DNA of 64,000 nt from Arthrobacter sp. B1I2 (GTDB lineage Bacteria > Actinomycetota > Actinomycetes > Actinomycetales > Micrococcaceae): positions 3,286,001 through 3,350,000 of the forward strand of contig NZ_JAUSYC010000001.1 in NCBI RefSeq assembly GCF_030816485.1, in the 5' to 3' direction. Position 1 is the stretch's first letter. The number at the start of each line of letters is the position of its first letter. The notes beneath the pieces were generated by a model, which was given only the letters and a program-made list of their open reading frames with translations, ran no database searches and was not told the origin of the DNA. This document shows positions 1-11,355 of this stretch, one piece after another. Made by a program: the position numbers and the translations under genes.

Positions 1-1
1 C

Positions 2-610
2 TTCTGGTGGGGCGACGAACGCTTTGTGGGGTCTGCGGATCCGGAGCGGAATTCCAGGCAGGCGTTTGACGCGCTGCTTTCCCGCATTCCGGTGGACCCG
101 GAGCGGGTCCACTCCCCGGGTTCCTCCGATGAATTCAGCACTCCCGAGGAAGCAGCTGAGGACTATGCACGCCAGCTGCGGGAGGCCGCAGCAGCGGAGC
201 ACGCGGCTGACATGTCCGACGACAGGCCGGAGGAGCCGTCACCGCTCCCCCGGCTCGACGTGGTGCTGCTCGGCGTGGGGCCTGACGCCCATATTGCCTC
301 ACTGTTCCCGGAGCAGGCCGGGATCCGTGAAAAGGACCGCACGGTGGTGGGGGTGCGGAACTCCCCCAAGCCGCCGCCGCTGCGGATCTCGCTGACGCTG
401 CCGGCCATCAATACGGCAGCGGAGGTGTGGATGGTTGTGGCCGGTGAGGATAAGGCCGGAGCAGTAGGACTCGCCCTGGCCGGAGCCAATCCGGTGCAGG
501 TGCCCGCGTCCGGCCCGCGGGGAACATCCCGTACGCTGTGGCTGATCGATGAGAACGCCGCTTCACGTGTCCCGCAGCAGCTGGTCCGGAAGGATGCCGC
601 GGGCGCGTAG
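2..610 (+). CDS. pgl: 6-phosphogluconolactonase, C-terminal part (5' end outside window)
   Basis: Hydrolyses 6-phosphogluconolactone to 6-phosphogluconate in the oxidative pentose phosphate pathway, in the cytoplasm. The reading frame is open from the window edge, so the true start lies upstream; about 202 residues are visible. It opens with FWWGDERFV, the family's conserved WxxxDER(F/W)V motif, and about residue 85 of the visible part has GVGPDAHIASLFP, the family's substrate-loop motif. The ending WLIDENAAS is also typical. The 3' end overlaps the convergent rbpA gene by 48 bases. Family assignment is firm. Confidence 0.95.
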   Translation, partial: FWWGDERFVGSADPERNSRQAFDALLSRIPVDPERVHSPGSSDEFSTPEEAAEDYARQLREAAAAEHAADMSDDRPEEPSPLPRLDVVLLGVGPDAHIASLFPEQAGIREKDRTVVGVRNSPKPPPLRISLTLPAINTAAEVWMVVAGEDKAGAVGLALAGANPVQVPASGPRGTSRTLWLIDENAASRVPQQLVRKDAAGA

Positions 611-958
611 CTTTTCCAGCGCTCCGGCCAGGACGTCTTCGGCGTCCTGGCCGGAGCGCCGTTCTTTAACGTATTCCAGATGGCTCTTGTAGCCGTCGTC
701 GAACGGATCGTCAGGGGCCGCGGCCTGGCCGTCCCGGGAGGCAGGTCCGCCGCAGCGCCTGCAGTCCCAAATCTGGGGAATCTGGTCCTCGGGCATCTTC
801 AGGAACACGGGCTGCGTCTCGTGCCCCTTGGCGCACCAATAGGACACCCGGATGCGCGGGAGGGGGCGCGAGGACGAGTCGTTCGAATGCAGGCTCGATC
901 CGGACCCTGCCGTAACCCCTGCGCGCGTGCCCCGGAACCCTGATGCTGGATGGACCAT
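563..958 (-). CDS. rbpA: RNA polymerase-binding protein RbpA
   Basis: Actinobacterial transcription factor that binds RNA polymerase and group 1/2 sigma factors and stabilises the open complex. The 131-residue protein starts MVHPASGFRGTRAG, as RbpA proteins do. Its core holds zinc-ligand positions (WCAKGH followed by WDCRRCG), and the C-terminal sigma-interacting region has the ERRSGQDAEDVL segment. I chose the ATG at 958, preceded by GGCAGGAG, over a longer frame open to 1036. Its last 15 codons overlap the convergent pgl gene. Confidence 0.95.
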   Translation of the reverse strand: MVHPASGFRGTRAGVTAGSGSSLHSNDSSSRPLPRIRVSYWCAKGHETQPVFLKMPEDQIPQIWDCRRCGGPASRDGQAAAPDDPFDDGYKSHLEYVKERRSGQDAEDVLAGALEKLRARGILPDQLLRDT

Positions 959-1007
959 AACGACTCCTGCCTCGAAGCGGTCGCCGGGGACCTGCAGCTT
1001 AAACGGA

Positions 1008-1039
1008 ACTGTGGCTGCCGGGAAACCGACAGCCACAGT
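1008..1039 (-). terminator. Stem-loop terminator after secG
   Basis: Perfect 10-bp inverted repeat (1008-1017 and 1030-1039) whose 12-base loop can add three further pairs closed by a four-base loop. It lies about 50 bases past the secG stop on the minus strand and before rbpA. On the minus strand it is followed by TCCGTTT, a weak U-rich stretch. It probably ends the gap-pgk-tpiA-secG transcript. Confidence 0.65.
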
Positions 1040-1089
1040 CTAATTCGCAGGCCCGCCAGGCGGCAGGGCCTAAGGAACCTTGTCCAGGA

Positions 1090-1347
1090 TCAGGAATCCC
1101 CGGCCCCGCTGAACCGCATGATCAGGCCCAGGGCGATGATCACCACGCCCCACGTGACGCCCAGGATGACGGTGAAGCGGTTGAGGTTTCGTTCTGCCAC
1201 GCCCGAAGAGCCGAGGCCTGAGCTCATCCCGCCGCCGAACATATCGGACAACCCGCCGCCGCGTCCCTTGTGCAGGAGAATCAGCAGCGTCAGCAGGAGG
1301 CTGGTGATGCCCAGGAGGATCTGCAGAATGACATGAAGAACGTCCAC
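1090..1347 (-). CDS. secG: Preprotein translocase subunit SecG
   Basis: Small subunit of the SecYEG channel in the cytoplasmic membrane. The 85 residues show the family layout: a first hydrophobic helix (about residues 4-24), the conserved loop HKGRGGGLSDMFGGG, a Gly/Ser linker and a second helix (about 58-78). GTG start with AAAGG five bases upstream. It is the last gene after tpiA, a linkage common in actinobacteria. Confidence 0.95.
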   Translation of the reverse strand: MDVLHVILQILLGITSLLLTLLILLHKGRGGGLSDMFGGGMSSGLGSSGVAERNLNRFTVILGVTWGVVIIALGLIMRFSGAGDS

Positions 1348-1395
1348 GACGGCCTTTCAGAAGTTGGGATTGCGGGAGTATGGGCTGGCTACGGA

Positions 1396-2211
1396 CTAGT
1401 CCGTGACCAGGTGGCTCTCGAACCTGACAATATTAGCAAACTCGGCCGGGTCAAGGCTGGCACCGCCCACCAGCAGGCCGTCCACGTCGCGTTCCTGCAG
1501 GATGGCGGCGGCGTTGTTGGCCTTGACCGATCCGCCATACAGCAAACGGGTCTTGGCTGCCACGTCGGCGCCGAACAGGGACTCGAGTTCTGCCCGGATG
1601 GCGGCGCACATTTCCTGCGCGTCCTCCGGCCCGGCCACCTCACCGGTGCCGATGGCCCAGACGGGCTCGTAGGCAATCACCAGTTCGGCCGCCTGCTCGC
1701 TGCTGAGTCCTGCCACGCCGGCGCGGAGCTGCTGCAGCGTGTGGTCAACATGGGTTCCGGCCTGGCGGATCTCCAGGCCTTCCCCTACACAGAGCACGGG
1801 TGTGACCCCATGCTTGAAGGCGGCCTTGACCTTGGCGTTGAGAACCTCGTCGGACTCGTTATGGATGGTGCGGCGTTCGCTGTGGCCGACCAGGACGTAC
1901 TTGCAGCCGAGCTTGTTCAGGAACTGCCCGGAAATGTCGCCGGTGTAGGCGCCCGAGTCGAACTGCGACAGGTCCTGGCCGCCATAGGCGACCTGCAGGT
2001 CGTCGCCCTGGACCAGGGTCTGGACACCGCGGAGGTCGGTGAACGGCGGGAAGACGGCCACCTCAACGCGGCTGTAGTCGTGCTTGGCGTCGGAGAGGGT
2101 CCAGGCCAGTTTCTGCAGGAGCGTGATGCCCTGCACGTGGTCCATGTTCATTTTCCAGTTGCCCGCGATGAAGGGCTTGCGGTCGAAAGCGCCGTTCGTT
2201 GACGTAGTCAC
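1396..2211 (-). CDS. tpiA: Triose-phosphate isomerase
   Basis: Interconverts dihydroxyacetone phosphate and glyceraldehyde 3-phosphate in glycolysis and gluconeogenesis. The 271-residue protein shows the N-terminal GNWKMN with the catalytic Lys, VGHSERR with the catalytic His, the [11 protein letters not shown] segment with the catalytic Glu, and the phosphate loop LYGGSVK. The GTG at 2211 follows GGAG; a longer open frame to 2415 lacks TIM-like sequence. Third gene of the gap-pgk-tpiA-secG run. Confidence 0.97.
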   Translation of the reverse strand: MTTSTNGAFDRKPFIAGNWKMNMDHVQGITLLQKLAWTLSDAKHDYSRVEVAVFPPFTDLRGVQTLVQGDDLQVAYGGQDLSQFDSGAYTGDISGQFLNKLGCKYVLVGHSERRTIHNESDEVLNAKVKAAFKHGVTPVLCVGEGLEIRQAGTHVDHTLQQLRAGVAGLSSEQAAELVIAYEPVWAIGTGEVAGPEDAQEMCAAIRAELESLFGADVAAKTRLLYGGSVKANNAAAILQERDVDGLLVGGASLDPAEFANIVRFESHLVTD

Positions 2212-2320
2212 GTAATCTCCAAAAAGTTCTTGATATGTGTGCGGCCGGCAGGCTGCCGCGGGCAACCTGCCGGCCGGAGGAATGCGAAGTGGCGTTTGCT
2301 GCCGGACAGCAGCGGCGGTT

Positions 2321-3547
2321 CTACCGGTCCAGGACGCTGAGGCCGGGGAGTTCCTTGCCTTCGAGGTATTCCAGGCTGGCCCCGCCGCCGGTGGAAATGT
2401 GCCCGAACTGGTCATCGCTGAATCCCAGGGTGCGCACTGCGGCCGCCGAGTCCCCGCCGCCCACCACGGTGAGCCCGTCGGTCTCGGTCAGGGCCTGGGC
2501 GATGGCACGGGTGCCCGCCGAGAATGCCTCGAATTCGAAGACGCCCATGGGGCCGTTCCAGAAGACGGTCCGTGCACCCTTAATCCGCTCGGAGAAGGCA
2601 GCCGCGGTATCCGGCCCAATATCCAGGCCGATGCCCTGCGCGCCGAAGCTGCTGTCTTCAATGGCGTCGGCAGCCACGGTTTCGTGCCTGGCGTCGGCAG
2701 CGAACTTCTCTGCCACCACGGTGTCCGTGGGAACCACGAACTCCGTCCCGGCGTCGGCTGCCCGCTTCAGGTAGTCCTGGACAACCGGGATCTGGTCCTC
2801 CTCAAGGAGGCTGGAGCCAACCTTGCTGCCTGCGGCTGCCAGGAAGGTGAAGAGCATGCCGCCGCCCACCAGGATCGTGTCAGCCTTGCCAAGCAGGTTG
2901 TCGATGACCGCAAGCTTGTCCGAGACCTTGGAACCGCCGAGCACCACCACGTAGGGACGCTGGGTGTCAGTGGTCAGCTTCCGGAGGACCTCCACCTCGG
3001 TGTGCACCAGGTCGCCCTGGTATGACGGGAGCCGTGTGGCGACGTCGTAGACACTGGCGTGCTTGCGGTGGACGGCACCGAAGGCATCATCCACGTACGC
3101 GCCGTTATCCCCGGTCAATGCCACGAGCTCGTCCGCGAAGGCGCCGCGTTCGGCGTCGTCCTTGCTGGTCTCGCGGGCGTCGAACCGGACGTTCTCGAGG
3201 ACCAGGGCTTCCCCGTCCTGCAGGGACGCCGCAGCTGCCTTGGCGGCATCGCCGACGGTGTCTGCAGCCAGGGTGACCTTGAAGTCCGCCAGTTCGGCGA
3301 GACGGTCAACTGCGGGGCGAAGGGAGTACTTTTCCTCCGGGGCGCCCTTGGGGCGTCCGAGGTGGGCTGTTACCAGCACGCGGGCACCGGCGTCCGTGAG
3401 CTTTTGCAGCACTGGCAGGGAGGCCTTGATACGGCCATCATCAGTGACTGTAGAGCCGTCGAGCGGCACATTCAGGTCACTTCGAACCAGAATGTACCGC
3501 CCGCGGACACCTTCAGCGATCAGTTCGTTGAGGGTGTGGGATGTCAT
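2321..3547 (-). CDS. pgk: Phosphoglycerate kinase
   Basis: Transfers phosphate between 1,3-bisphosphoglycerate and ADP in glycolysis. The 408-residue length is normal. Visible motifs are VRSDLNVPL near the N terminus, [20 protein letters not shown] and the nucleotide-loop region [10 protein letters not shown], followed by VGGGDSAAA. The ATG at 3547 begins [10 protein letters not shown]; upstream in-frame sequence is not PGK-like. It starts 10 bases after the gap stop codon, so co-transcription with gap is very likely. Confidence 0.97.
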   Translation of the reverse strand: MTSHTLNELIAEGVRGRYILVRSDLNVPLDGSTVTDDGRIKASLPVLQKLTDAGARVLVTAHLGRPKGAPEEKYSLRPAVDRLAELADFKVTLAADTVGDAAKAAAASLQDGEALVLENVRFDARETSKDDAERGAFADELVALTGDNGAYVDDAFGAVHRKHASVYDVATRLPSYQGDLVHTEVEVLRKLTTDTQRPYVVVLGGSKVSDKLAVIDNLLGKADTILVGGGMLFTFLAAAGSKVGSSLLEEDQIPVVQDYLKRAADAGTEFVVPTDTVVAEKFAADARHETVAADAIEDSSFGAQGIGLDIGPDTAAAFSERIKGARTVFWNGPMGVFEFEAFSAGTRAIAQALTETDGLTVVGGGDSAAAVRTLGFSDDQFGHISTGGGASLEYLEGKELPGLSVLDR

Positions 3548-3557
3548 GTGTCTAACC

Positions 3558-4802
<1,245 letters not shown>

Positions 4803-4827
4803 TTACAGCGATGTATAGCGCCGGTCA

Positions 4828-5454
4828 CTACGGGAGGGTGATGAGTCCCGTGGCGTTGGCGCGTGCTGCCTCGAAGCGCTGGGCGACGTCCGCCCAGTTG
4901 ACGATGTTCCAGAACGCCTTGACGTAGTCGGCTTTGACGTTGACGTAGTCAAGGTAGAAGGCGTGCTCCCACATGTCCAGCATCAGCAGCGGGGTGGTGC
5001 CCAGTGCGGTGTTGCCCTGCTGGTCGTAAAGCTGCTCGATGACCAGGTTTCCGCCGATGGGTTCGTATGCCAGGAAGCCCCAGCCCGATCCCTGCAGGCC
5101 AAGGGCTGCGGCGGAGAACTGCGCACGGAAGGCATCGAAGGAGCCGAAGGCGTCATCGATGGCCGCGGCCAGCTCGCCCTCGGGCTTGTCGCCACCGTCC
5201 GGGGAGAGGTTCTTCCAGAACACGGAGTGGTTGATATGGCCGCCGGTGTGGAACGCGAGGTCCTTGGAGAGCCGGTTGATGTTGGCGAAGTCGCCCTTTT
5301 CACGTGCCTCGGCCAGCTGGGCCAGGGCGTTGTTGGCGCCTGCCACGTAGGTGGCGTGGTGCTTGCTGTGGTGCAGCTCCATGATCCGCGCAGAAATGTG
5401 CGGTTCGAGGGCGGCGTAGTCGTAGCTGAGTTCCGGCAATACGTACTCGGTCAC
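4828..5454 (-). CDS. sodA: Superoxide dismutase (Mn/Fe type)
   Basis: Dismutates superoxide using a Mn or Fe centre; cytoplasmic unless exported by unusual means, as no signal peptide is visible. The 208-residue protein contains the metal ligands in the expected places: [26 protein letters not shown], and [11 protein letters not shown] near the C terminus. The GTG at 5454 follows GGAGG. It sits between whiA and gap. Sequence alone does not settle Mn versus Fe; actinobacterial relatives are usually Mn enzymes. Confidence 0.95.
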   Translation of the reverse strand: MTEYVLPELSYDYAALEPHISARIMELHHSKHHATYVAGANNALAQLAEAREKGDFANINRLSKDLAFHTGGHINHSVFWKNLSPDGGDKPEGELAAAIDDAFGSFDAFRAQFSAAALGLQGSGWGFLAYEPIGGNLVIEQLYDQQGNTALGTTPLLMLDMWEHAFYLDYVNVKADYVKAFWNIVNWADVAQRFEAARANATGLITLP

Positions 5455-5513
5455 AAAATCCTCCAATATCGTGGACCCGCCAGGGCCCGGTTGGTAACTC
5501 TCGGATTGTGCAT

Positions 5514-5532
5514 CCGGGCAGCTGGTGCCCGG
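5514..5532 (-). terminator. Stem-loop after whiA
   Basis: Perfect 7-bp inverted repeat with a 5-base loop (5514-5520, 5526-5532), 26 bases past the whiA stop and before the sodA start. It may end the rapZ-yvcK-whiA transcript. There is no U-tract on the minus strand, so it could equally be an operator for sodA. Confidence 0.4.
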
Positions 5533-5557
5533 AATTATTTTCGATTCTATGGGGCGC

Positions 5558-6538
5558 CTACTCGTCCAGCATTTCAGGCGTCACATTGGCGTCCGTTCCG
5601 GGAATGCCCAGGTCAAGCGCGCGTTTGTCCGCCATGGCCAGCAGGCGGCGGATCCTGCCGGCGATTGCATCCTTGGTCATCACGGGGTCGGCCAGGCGGC
5701 CCAGTTCATCCAGGCTGGCCTGCTTGTGGGCCACGCGAAGCTCACCTGCGTACTTCAGGTGGTCCGGCACATCATCGCCGAGGATTTCCAGCGCCCGTTC
5801 CACCCTTGCCCCGGCCGCAACAGCTGCCTGCGCGGAACGCCGCAGGTTGGCGTCGTCGAAGTTGGCGAGCCGGTTGGCGGTGGCCCTGACTTCCTTGCGC
5901 ATCCGGCGTTCCTCCCACACCATCAGCGCGTCGTGGGCTCCCATGCGCGTCAGGAGTGCGGCGATGGTGTCGCCGTCGCGGATGACAACGCGGTCCACTC
6001 CCCTGACTTCCCGGGCCTTGGCCTGGATGTCCAGGCGGCGGGCTGCGCCCACCAGGGCCAGCGCGGATTCCGGCCCGGGGCAGGTGACCTCCAGCGACGA
6101 CGACCGGCCGGGCTCGGTGAGCGAGCCGTGGGCCAGGAATGCACCGCGCCATACGGCTTCGGCGTCTGCTGCCGAACCATTGACGACGGCGGACGGCAGG
6201 CCGCGCACGGGGCGTCCGCGGCCGTCCAGGAGGCCGGTCTGGCGGGCCAGCGCCTCGCCGTCGCGGACCACGCGGACCACGTACCGGCTGGCGCGCCGGA
6301 GTCCCCCGGCGGAAACCACGATGATCTCGCTCTGGTGTCCGTAGACCTCGGCGATGGCGGCACGCAGCCTGCGCGCTGTGGAGGCGAGGTCAACTTCCGC
6401 TTCAATGACGATCCGGCCGGAAATGATGTGCAAGCCGCCGGCGAACCGGAGCATGGCGGAGACTTCAGCCTTGCGCACTGATGACTTCTTGATGTCCAGA
6501 CGGGACAGTTCTTCCTTGACTGATGCTGTCAGTGCCAT
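5558..6538 (-). CDS. whiA: DNA-binding regulator WhiA
   Basis: WhiA is an actinobacterial and Gram-positive regulator; in Streptomyces it works with WhiB in sporulation, and elsewhere it links to cell division. The 326 residues match the family: an N-terminal homing-endonuclease-like domain without the nuclease active site, and a C-terminal helix-turn-helix region around [13 protein letters not shown]. It follows yvcK by 9 bases on the same strand. In a non-sporulating organism its targets are unknown from sequence. Confidence 0.95.
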   Translation of the reverse strand: MALTASVKEELSRLDIKKSSVRKAEVSAMLRFAGGLHIISGRIVIEAEVDLASTARRLRAAIAEVYGHQSEIIVVSAGGLRRASRYVVRVVRDGEALARQTGLLDGRGRPVRGLPSAVVNGSAADAEAVWRGAFLAHGSLTEPGRSSSLEVTCPGPESALALVGAARRLDIQAKAREVRGVDRVVIRDGDTIAALLTRMGAHDALMVWEERRMRKEVRATANRLANFDDANLRRSAQAAVAAGARVERALEILGDDVPDHLKYAGELRVAHKQASLDELGRLADPVMTKDAIAGRIRRLLAMADKRALDLGIPGTDANVTPEMLDE

Positions 6539-6547
6539 GGCACCTTC

Positions 6548-7567
6548 CTAACTGTTCCCAAAAATGTCCTGGTACGCCGTCGCCAGCCGCAGCGGCTCGT
6601 GGACAGGGCGGCGTCCCGACGCCCCTACTTTACCCAAGACCACCTCTGCGCCGATCATGCCGGCGGCCTTCTCGAATTCCTGCCGGTCCGGCACGGAGGC
6701 GGGATCCGCCAGGACCACGTCCACACTGAACTCCGGGGCGTAGCGCCGCAGGACGTGGAGGTGGTCCGCTGCTGTCATGCCGGTGGTTTCCTTGGTGTCC
6801 GTGGCAAGGTTCATGGTCAGGCAGCGCTTGGCGGGGGTGCTGCACAGGGCCTGCCGCATCTCGGGCAGGAGCAGGTGCGGCAGGACCGAGGTGTACCAGG
6901 AGCCCGGGCCAAGGACCACCCAGTCCGCCAGTTCGATGGCAGTCAGGGCATCGGTGCAGGCCGGCGCCGCTTTGGGCAGGAGCCGGACTTCCTCGAGCGA
7001 GCCGGCCACGGCACAGCGCGCCTGGCCGCGGATGGTCTGCAGTTCGGTCTCCCCGCCGGGGGCGGTCACACGCACGTCGCCTTCGATGGTGAGCGGGACG
7101 GTGGACATGGGCAGGACCTGGCCGCGGGCGCCGAGCAGCGCACCGGCCCACTTGAGCCCTGCGACGGTGTCACCCAGCAACTCCCAGAGCGTGACGATCA
7201 GCAGGTTTCCCATGGCGTGCTCGTCCAGCGACCCGCCGGGGCCCTTGCCGGGCCGGAACCGGTGCTGCATGACGTCGCGCCAGGTGCGGCCCCAGTCCGT
7301 GTCGTCGCAGAGCGCGGAGAGGGCCATGCGGAGATCCCCCGGCGGAAGGACGCCGTACTCCTCGCGCAGACGCCCTGAAGAGCCGCCGTCGTCCGCCACC
7401 GTGACCACCGCGGTGAGTTCGGAGGTGAGCAGCCGCAGTGCGGAGAGCGAGGCCGCCAGGCCGTGTCCGCCGCCCAGCGCCACCACGTTGGGGCCCTTGT
7501 CCTGCTGGCCCGAACCCTTGCCGGCGGCCGGCGGCACCAGGGGCAGGGCTCCGGTGAACAGGGCCAT
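6548..7567 (-). CDS. yvcK: YvcK/CofD-family gluconeogenesis factor
   Basis: Member of the 2-phospho-L-lactate transferase-like family. In Bacillus, YvcK is needed for growth on gluconeogenic carbon and for cell shape, and binds UDP-sugars. 339 residues with the nucleotide-binding GGGHGLAASL near residue 33 and VTVADDGGSSGRLR followed by LPPGDLR. Its ATG overlaps the rapZ stop by one base (TAATG), showing translational coupling. Enzymatic activity is unproven for this branch. Confidence 0.93.
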   Translation of the reverse strand: MALFTGALPLVPPAAGKGSGQQDKGPNVVALGGGHGLAASLSALRLLTSELTAVVTVADDGGSSGRLREEYGVLPPGDLRMALSALCDDTDWGRTWRDVMQHRFRPGKGPGGSLDEHAMGNLLIVTLWELLGDTVAGLKWAGALLGARGQVLPMSTVPLTIEGDVRVTAPGGETELQTIRGQARCAVAGSLEEVRLLPKAAPACTDALTAIELADWVVLGPGSWYTSVLPHLLLPEMRQALCSTPAKRCLTMNLATDTKETTGMTAADHLHVLRRYAPEFSVDVVLADPASVPDRQEFEKAAGMIGAEVVLGKVGASGRRPVHEPLRLATAYQDIFGNS

Positions 7568-8490
7568 TATTCGCGGCCCAGATCCCGGTGCGCGGTGGTG
7601 ACCGTGACCCGGGGGTACTGCGCGAGTTTCTTGGAAAGTTCCACTGCGACCGCAACGGAGCGGTGCTTGCCGCCCGTACAGCCGACGGCGATGGTGGCGT
7701 AGTGCTTGTTCTCCCTGCGGTACCCCTCCAGGACGGGTTCCAGTGCCAGGACGTAGCGGTCCACGAAGTTCTTGACCCCTTCGGCCTCCAGCACGTAGTC
7801 GCTGACGTCCTTGTCCAGGCCGGTCTGCGGACGCAGCTGCGGCACCCAGTGCGGGTTGGGGATGAACCTGACGTCGGCCACGTAGTTGGCATCCACCGGC
7901 AGGCCGTACTTGAAACCAAAGCTCATGACATTGAGCCGCAGGGCAACCGGGCCGGTTTCGCTGAACAGTTCCGTAATGGCGGTGGCCAGGCCGTGAACGT
8001 TGTAGTTGGAGGTATCCAGGACGACGTCGGAGCTGTCGCGCAGTTCCTGCAGCAGCTCACGTTCGGCGGCGATGCCGTCAAGGATGCGGCCGCCGCCCTG
8101 CAGGGGATGCGGGCGGCGCCCCTGTTCGAACCGCCGGACCAGGACGTTGTCGCTGGCGTCGAGGAACAGGACGCGGAAGGTCACGCCGCTCGCCGCGAGT
8201 GCGCCCAGGGCCGAGCGGATGTCCGCGAAGAGGCCCTTGCTGCGTACGTCAATCACCACTGCCAGCCGCGGAATTGACTGCGGGGCGTGTGAAACGAGCT
8301 CCGCGAGCGTGCCCAGCATCTGTGGCGGGAGGTTCTCCACGACATACCAGCCGTGGTCCTCCAGCGCGTCTGCGGCGGTGCTCCGCCCGGCGCCGGACAT
8401 TCCGGTGACCACCAGCAGCTCCGCTTCGAGCGGCTTGACGGGCTCCAGCCCATCGTGGCCCGCTCCGGATTCCGCCGTCGTGTCTGCCAT
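7567..8490 (-). CDS. rapZ: RNase adapter RapZ / nucleotide-binding protein YvcJ family
   Basis: P-loop ATPase family; E. coli RapZ guides RNase E to a small RNA controlling glucosamine-6-phosphate synthesis, and Bacillus YvcJ hydrolyses GTP. The 307 residues contain [11 protein letters not shown] (Walker A), VVIDVRS in the middle, and the C-terminal [14 protein letters not shown] signature. The ATG at 8490 begins MADTTAESG; upstream in-frame residues are not family-like. First gene of rapZ-yvcK-whiA. Whether it adapts an RNase in actinobacteria is not known from this sequence. Confidence 0.93.
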   Translation of the reverse strand: MADTTAESGAGHDGLEPVKPLEAELLVVTGMSGAGRSTAADALEDHGWYVVENLPPQMLGTLAELVSHAPQSIPRLAVVIDVRSKGLFADIRSALGALAASGVTFRVLFLDASDNVLVRRFEQGRRPHPLQGGGRILDGIAAERELLQELRDSSDVVLDTSNYNVHGLATAITELFSETGPVALRLNVMSFGFKYGLPVDANYVADVRFIPNPHWVPQLRPQTGLDKDVSDYVLEAEGVKNFVDRYVLALEPVLEGYRRENKHYATIAVGCTGGKHRSVAVAVELSKKLAQYPRVTVTTAHRDLGRE

Positions 8491-8578
8491 GAAGCCTGCC
8501 CCGTTTCCTCGTCGTCTGCCGGGCAGCCGCGTCGGCGCCTGCCCGTCCTTTACCCTAGCTAAGTTTCCGGGGACTCCG

Positions 8579-10603
8579 CTAAGTTTCAATGATTTCGCCG
8601 GTGGCCATGTTGATCGCCGGCACCGTTACGGCCTCGGATCCGTCAGCGGCGAAGTGGTTCACGATGGCGGTGGCCAGTGCCGGTCCAATCCCCTTTGCCT
8701 GCGCAAGCTCTTCGGCCGTGGCAGACTTCACGCCCTTGACCGATCCAAAGTGCGCCAGCAGGGCTTTGCGCTTGGAGGCACCGAGGCCCGGAACGGCGTC
8801 GAGCGCCGAGACGGTCATGGCCTTCCCACGCTTTTGCCGGTGGAACGTGATGGCGAAGCGGTGTGCCTCGTCACGGATCCGCTGCAGCAGGTACAGCCCC
8901 TGCGAGGTGCGGGGCAGGATGACCGGGAAGTCGCTGTCCGGGAGCCATACTTCCTCCAGTCGCTTGGCCAGGCCGACGACGTAGACGTCGTCGATGCCCA
9001 GGTCCTTCAGGGCGCGGGCAGCCGCGTTGACCTGCGGCTGACCGCCGTCAACCACCACCAGGTTGGGCGGGTAGGCAAACTTGGCTTTGGGAGCCGCCGT
9101 GGTGGTGTCCAGCACGGCCGTGTCCACTGCCGCTTCCTGCCCGTCGGACTGTCGGTCGGACTGTCCGTCGGACGACAGCAAAGACTCGTCCACCTGCGCC
9201 GATTTGTCCTGCAGGTAGTGGCGGAACCGCCGTGTCAGCACGTCGTGCATGGCCGCGGTGTCATCGGCCGCCGCCGGGCCGGTGATGGAGAACTTGCGGT
9301 AATCGGACTTCTTGGGCAGCCCGTCCTCCACCACCACCATGGACGCCACCACGTTGGTGCCCTGGACATGGGAGACGTCGAAGCATTCAATTCGGAGCAG
9401 GGGCACGGGCAGGTCCAGCGCTTCCTGGAGTTCCTGGAGGGCCTGGGACCTGACCGTGATGTCCCCCGCACGCCGCGTCTTGTGGAGCTTCAATGCGTGC
9501 TCCGCATTTTCGCGGACAGTGGACATCAGCGCCGCCTTGTCTCCGCGCTGCGGCACCCGGATGTCCACCTTGGCACCACGGATGCCGCCCAGCCATTTGG
9601 CGAGGTCCTCGGCGTTGCTGGGCGCTTCCGGCACCAGGACTTCGCGGGGCAGCCGGCCGTGGGTGTCGCCGTCCTCGCCGTAGACCTGCTGCAACAGGTG
9701 CTCCACCAGGTCGGGGGTGGTGAAGTCCTCCACCTTTTCCACTACCCAGCCGCGCTGGCCGCGGATCCTGCCGCCGCGGACATGGAACACCTGGACGGCG
9801 GCTTCCAGCTCGTCTTCGTGCAGGGCAAAGACGTCGGCGTCGGTGTCCTCGGAGAGCACCACGGCGTTGCGTTCGAAGACCTTGCGCAGGGCCGTAATGT
9901 CGTCACGCAGCCGGGCAGCGTGCTCATAGTCGAGTTTTGCCACGGCGTCGGCCATCTGCTTTTCCAGCTTGTTGATGAACCTCTTGGCCTCGCCGCCCAT
10001 GAAGGCGCAGAAATCGTCGGCCAGCGCCCGGTGGTCTTCAGGCGAGATCCGCCCCACGCAGGGCGCGGAGCACTTGTCAATATATCCCAGCAGGCAGGGC
10101 CGCCCGCTGGCCTCCGCGCGCTTGAAGACGCCCGCGCTGCAGCTCCGGACGGGGAAGACTCGGAGCAGGGTGTCCATGGTTTCCCTGATGGCACCTGCGG
10201 TGTACGGGCCGAAGTAGCGGGTCCCTTTCCGCTTGTCTCCCCGCATGACCTGGACCCGGGGGTACTTTTCGCCCATGGTCACGGCGAGGTAGGGATAGGT
10301 TTTGTCATCCCGGAACACCACGTTGAACCGGGGTTTGAATTCCTTGATCCAGGTGTATTCCAGCTGCAGCGACTCCAGTTCGCTGCCGACGACGGTCCAC
10401 TCGACGCTGCTGGCCGCGTGGACCATCGCATAGGTCTTCGGCAGCAGCCCTGCCGGGTTGGCGAAATAGGAGTTCAGCCGGGACCGGAGGCTTTTCGCTT
10501 TGCCTACATAGATGACCCGGCCGTGCGGATCACGGAACCGGTAGACACCCGGGTTGGTGGGGATTTCACCAGTTTTGGGCCGGTAACTTGCTGGATTTGC
10601 CAC
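8579..10603 (-). CDS. uvrC: Excinuclease ABC subunit C
   Basis: Makes both incisions in UvrABC nucleotide excision repair. 674 residues. In order: GIY-YIG nuclease domain (GVYRFRD then YVGKAKSLR), Cys-rich stretch ([15 protein letters not shown]), UvrB-binding UVR motif around [21 protein letters not shown], RNase H-like domain ([12 protein letters not shown] and [10 protein letters not shown]), and a C-terminal helix-hairpin-helix pair ([24 protein letters not shown]). A low-complexity SDGQ/SDRQ repeat interrupts the linker before the second half of the RNase H domain. Confidence 0.97.
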   Translation of the reverse strand: MANPASYRPKTGEIPTNPGVYRFRDPHGRVIYVGKAKSLRSRLNSYFANPAGLLPKTYAMVHAASSVEWTVVGSELESLQLEYTWIKEFKPRFNVVFRDDKTYPYLAVTMGEKYPRVQVMRGDKRKGTRYFGPYTAGAIRETMDTLLRVFPVRSCSAGVFKRAEASGRPCLLGYIDKCSAPCVGRISPEDHRALADDFCAFMGGEAKRFINKLEKQMADAVAKLDYEHAARLRDDITALRKVFERNAVVLSEDTDADVFALHEDELEAAVQVFHVRGGRIRGQRGWVVEKVEDFTTPDLVEHLLQQVYGEDGDTHGRLPREVLVPEAPSNAEDLAKWLGGIRGAKVDIRVPQRGDKAALMSTVRENAEHALKLHKTRRAGDITVRSQALQELQEALDLPVPLLRIECFDVSHVQGTNVVASMVVVEDGLPKKSDYRKFSITGPAAADDTAAMHDVLTRRFRHYLQDKSAQVDESLLSSDGQSDRQSDGQEAAVDTAVLDTTTAAPKAKFAYPPNLVVVDGGQPQVNAAARALKDLGIDDVYVVGLAKRLEEVWLPDSDFPVILPRTSQGLYLLQRIRDEAHRFAITFHRQKRGKAMTVSALDAVPGLGASKRKALLAHFGSVKGVKSATAEELAQAKGIGPALATAIVNHFAADGSEAVTVPAINMATGEIIET
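9142..9177. repeat. uvrC: Three 12-bp tandem copies inside uvrC
   Basis: Copies at 9142-9153 and 9154-9165 differ by one base, and a diverged third follows at 9166-9177. The 12-base unit keeps frame and encodes [12 protein letters not shown] in the linker of UvrC. Length variation here would not break the gene. Confidence 0.75.
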
Positions 10604-10686
10604 TTATCAAGTCTACTGAGTCGCGCCGGGTCTCCATGCCGGCCTGCCCGGACGGGCGCTGGCTGGCTGTCCGGGCCACCTGCAGG

Positions 10687-11355
10687 CTATTCGGCGATCT
10701 TGCTCTGGTTGTAGCTGGCGGAGCGTTGCTGGCCGCTGAGTCCGGCGATCGCGTCCATGATCCGGTCCGTGACTTCGCGACGGGCGGGCAGGGAGTGGTC
10801 CGGCCCGGTCTTGTCGAAGTACAGCGGCTCCCCCACCTTCATGGTGAAGTGCTGCGGCCTGACCCCCTTTTCGCCGGCACGCTGGAGCTTCTCCGTGCCG
10901 ATCAGGCCCACGGGAATCACGGGCGCGCCAGTGGTGAGCGCCAGCCAGCCGACCCCGGTGCGTCCCCGGTAGAGGATGCCGTCCCGGGAGCGGGTTCCTT
11001 CGGGGTAGATGCCGATGCCGCGGCCGGCCTCCAGGATGTCCATCAGGGTCTTGAGTGCCTGGACACTTGCGGCCTGCTCGCCGCGCTCCACCGGGATGGA
11101 GCCCACGGACTCGAAGAAGGCCTTCATGACCTTGCCCTTGACGCCGCCGGTGGTGAAGTACTCGGCCTTGGCAAAGAAGGCGACCGGACGCGGCATCAGT
11201 GCCTGCACGATCACGCTGTCGAAGAAGGACAGGTGGTTGGGTGCCACGATAAAGGGCCCGTCGGAGGGGACGTTTTCGAGTCCGACGACGGTGGGCCGGC
11301 AGCTGCCGGAGATCAGGTTGCGCGTGGTCCAGCGGACGGCATCAAACATTTCCAT
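10687..11355 (-). CDS. PlsC-like 1-acylglycerol-3-phosphate acyltransferase
   Basis: Lysophospholipid acyltransferase superfamily, probably acylating lysophosphatidate at the membrane. 222 residues with the catalytic motif NHLSFFD (about residues 40-46), block II around FFESVGSIPVERG, block III YPEGTRSRDG and block IV TGAPVIPVGLIG. Start overlaps the upstream HAD gene by 14 bases, implying coupling. The exact acyl acceptor is not readable from sequence. Confidence 0.9.
   Translation of the reverse strand: MEMFDAVRWTTRNLISGSCRPTVVGLENVPSDGPFIVAPNHLSFFDSVIVQALMPRPVAFFAKAEYFTTGGVKGKVMKAFFESVGSIPVERGEQAASVQALKTLMDILEAGRGIGIYPEGTRSRDGILYRGRTGVGWLALTTGAPVIPVGLIGTEKLQRAGEKGVRPQHFTMKVGEPLYFDKTGPDHSLPARREVTDRIMDAIAGLSGQQRSASYNQSKIAE

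Noticed and set aside
8006..10714. 902-codon open frame on the plus strand
   Set aside because: It lies antisense to uvrC, has no recognisable domain, and is a by-product of high GC at third positions.
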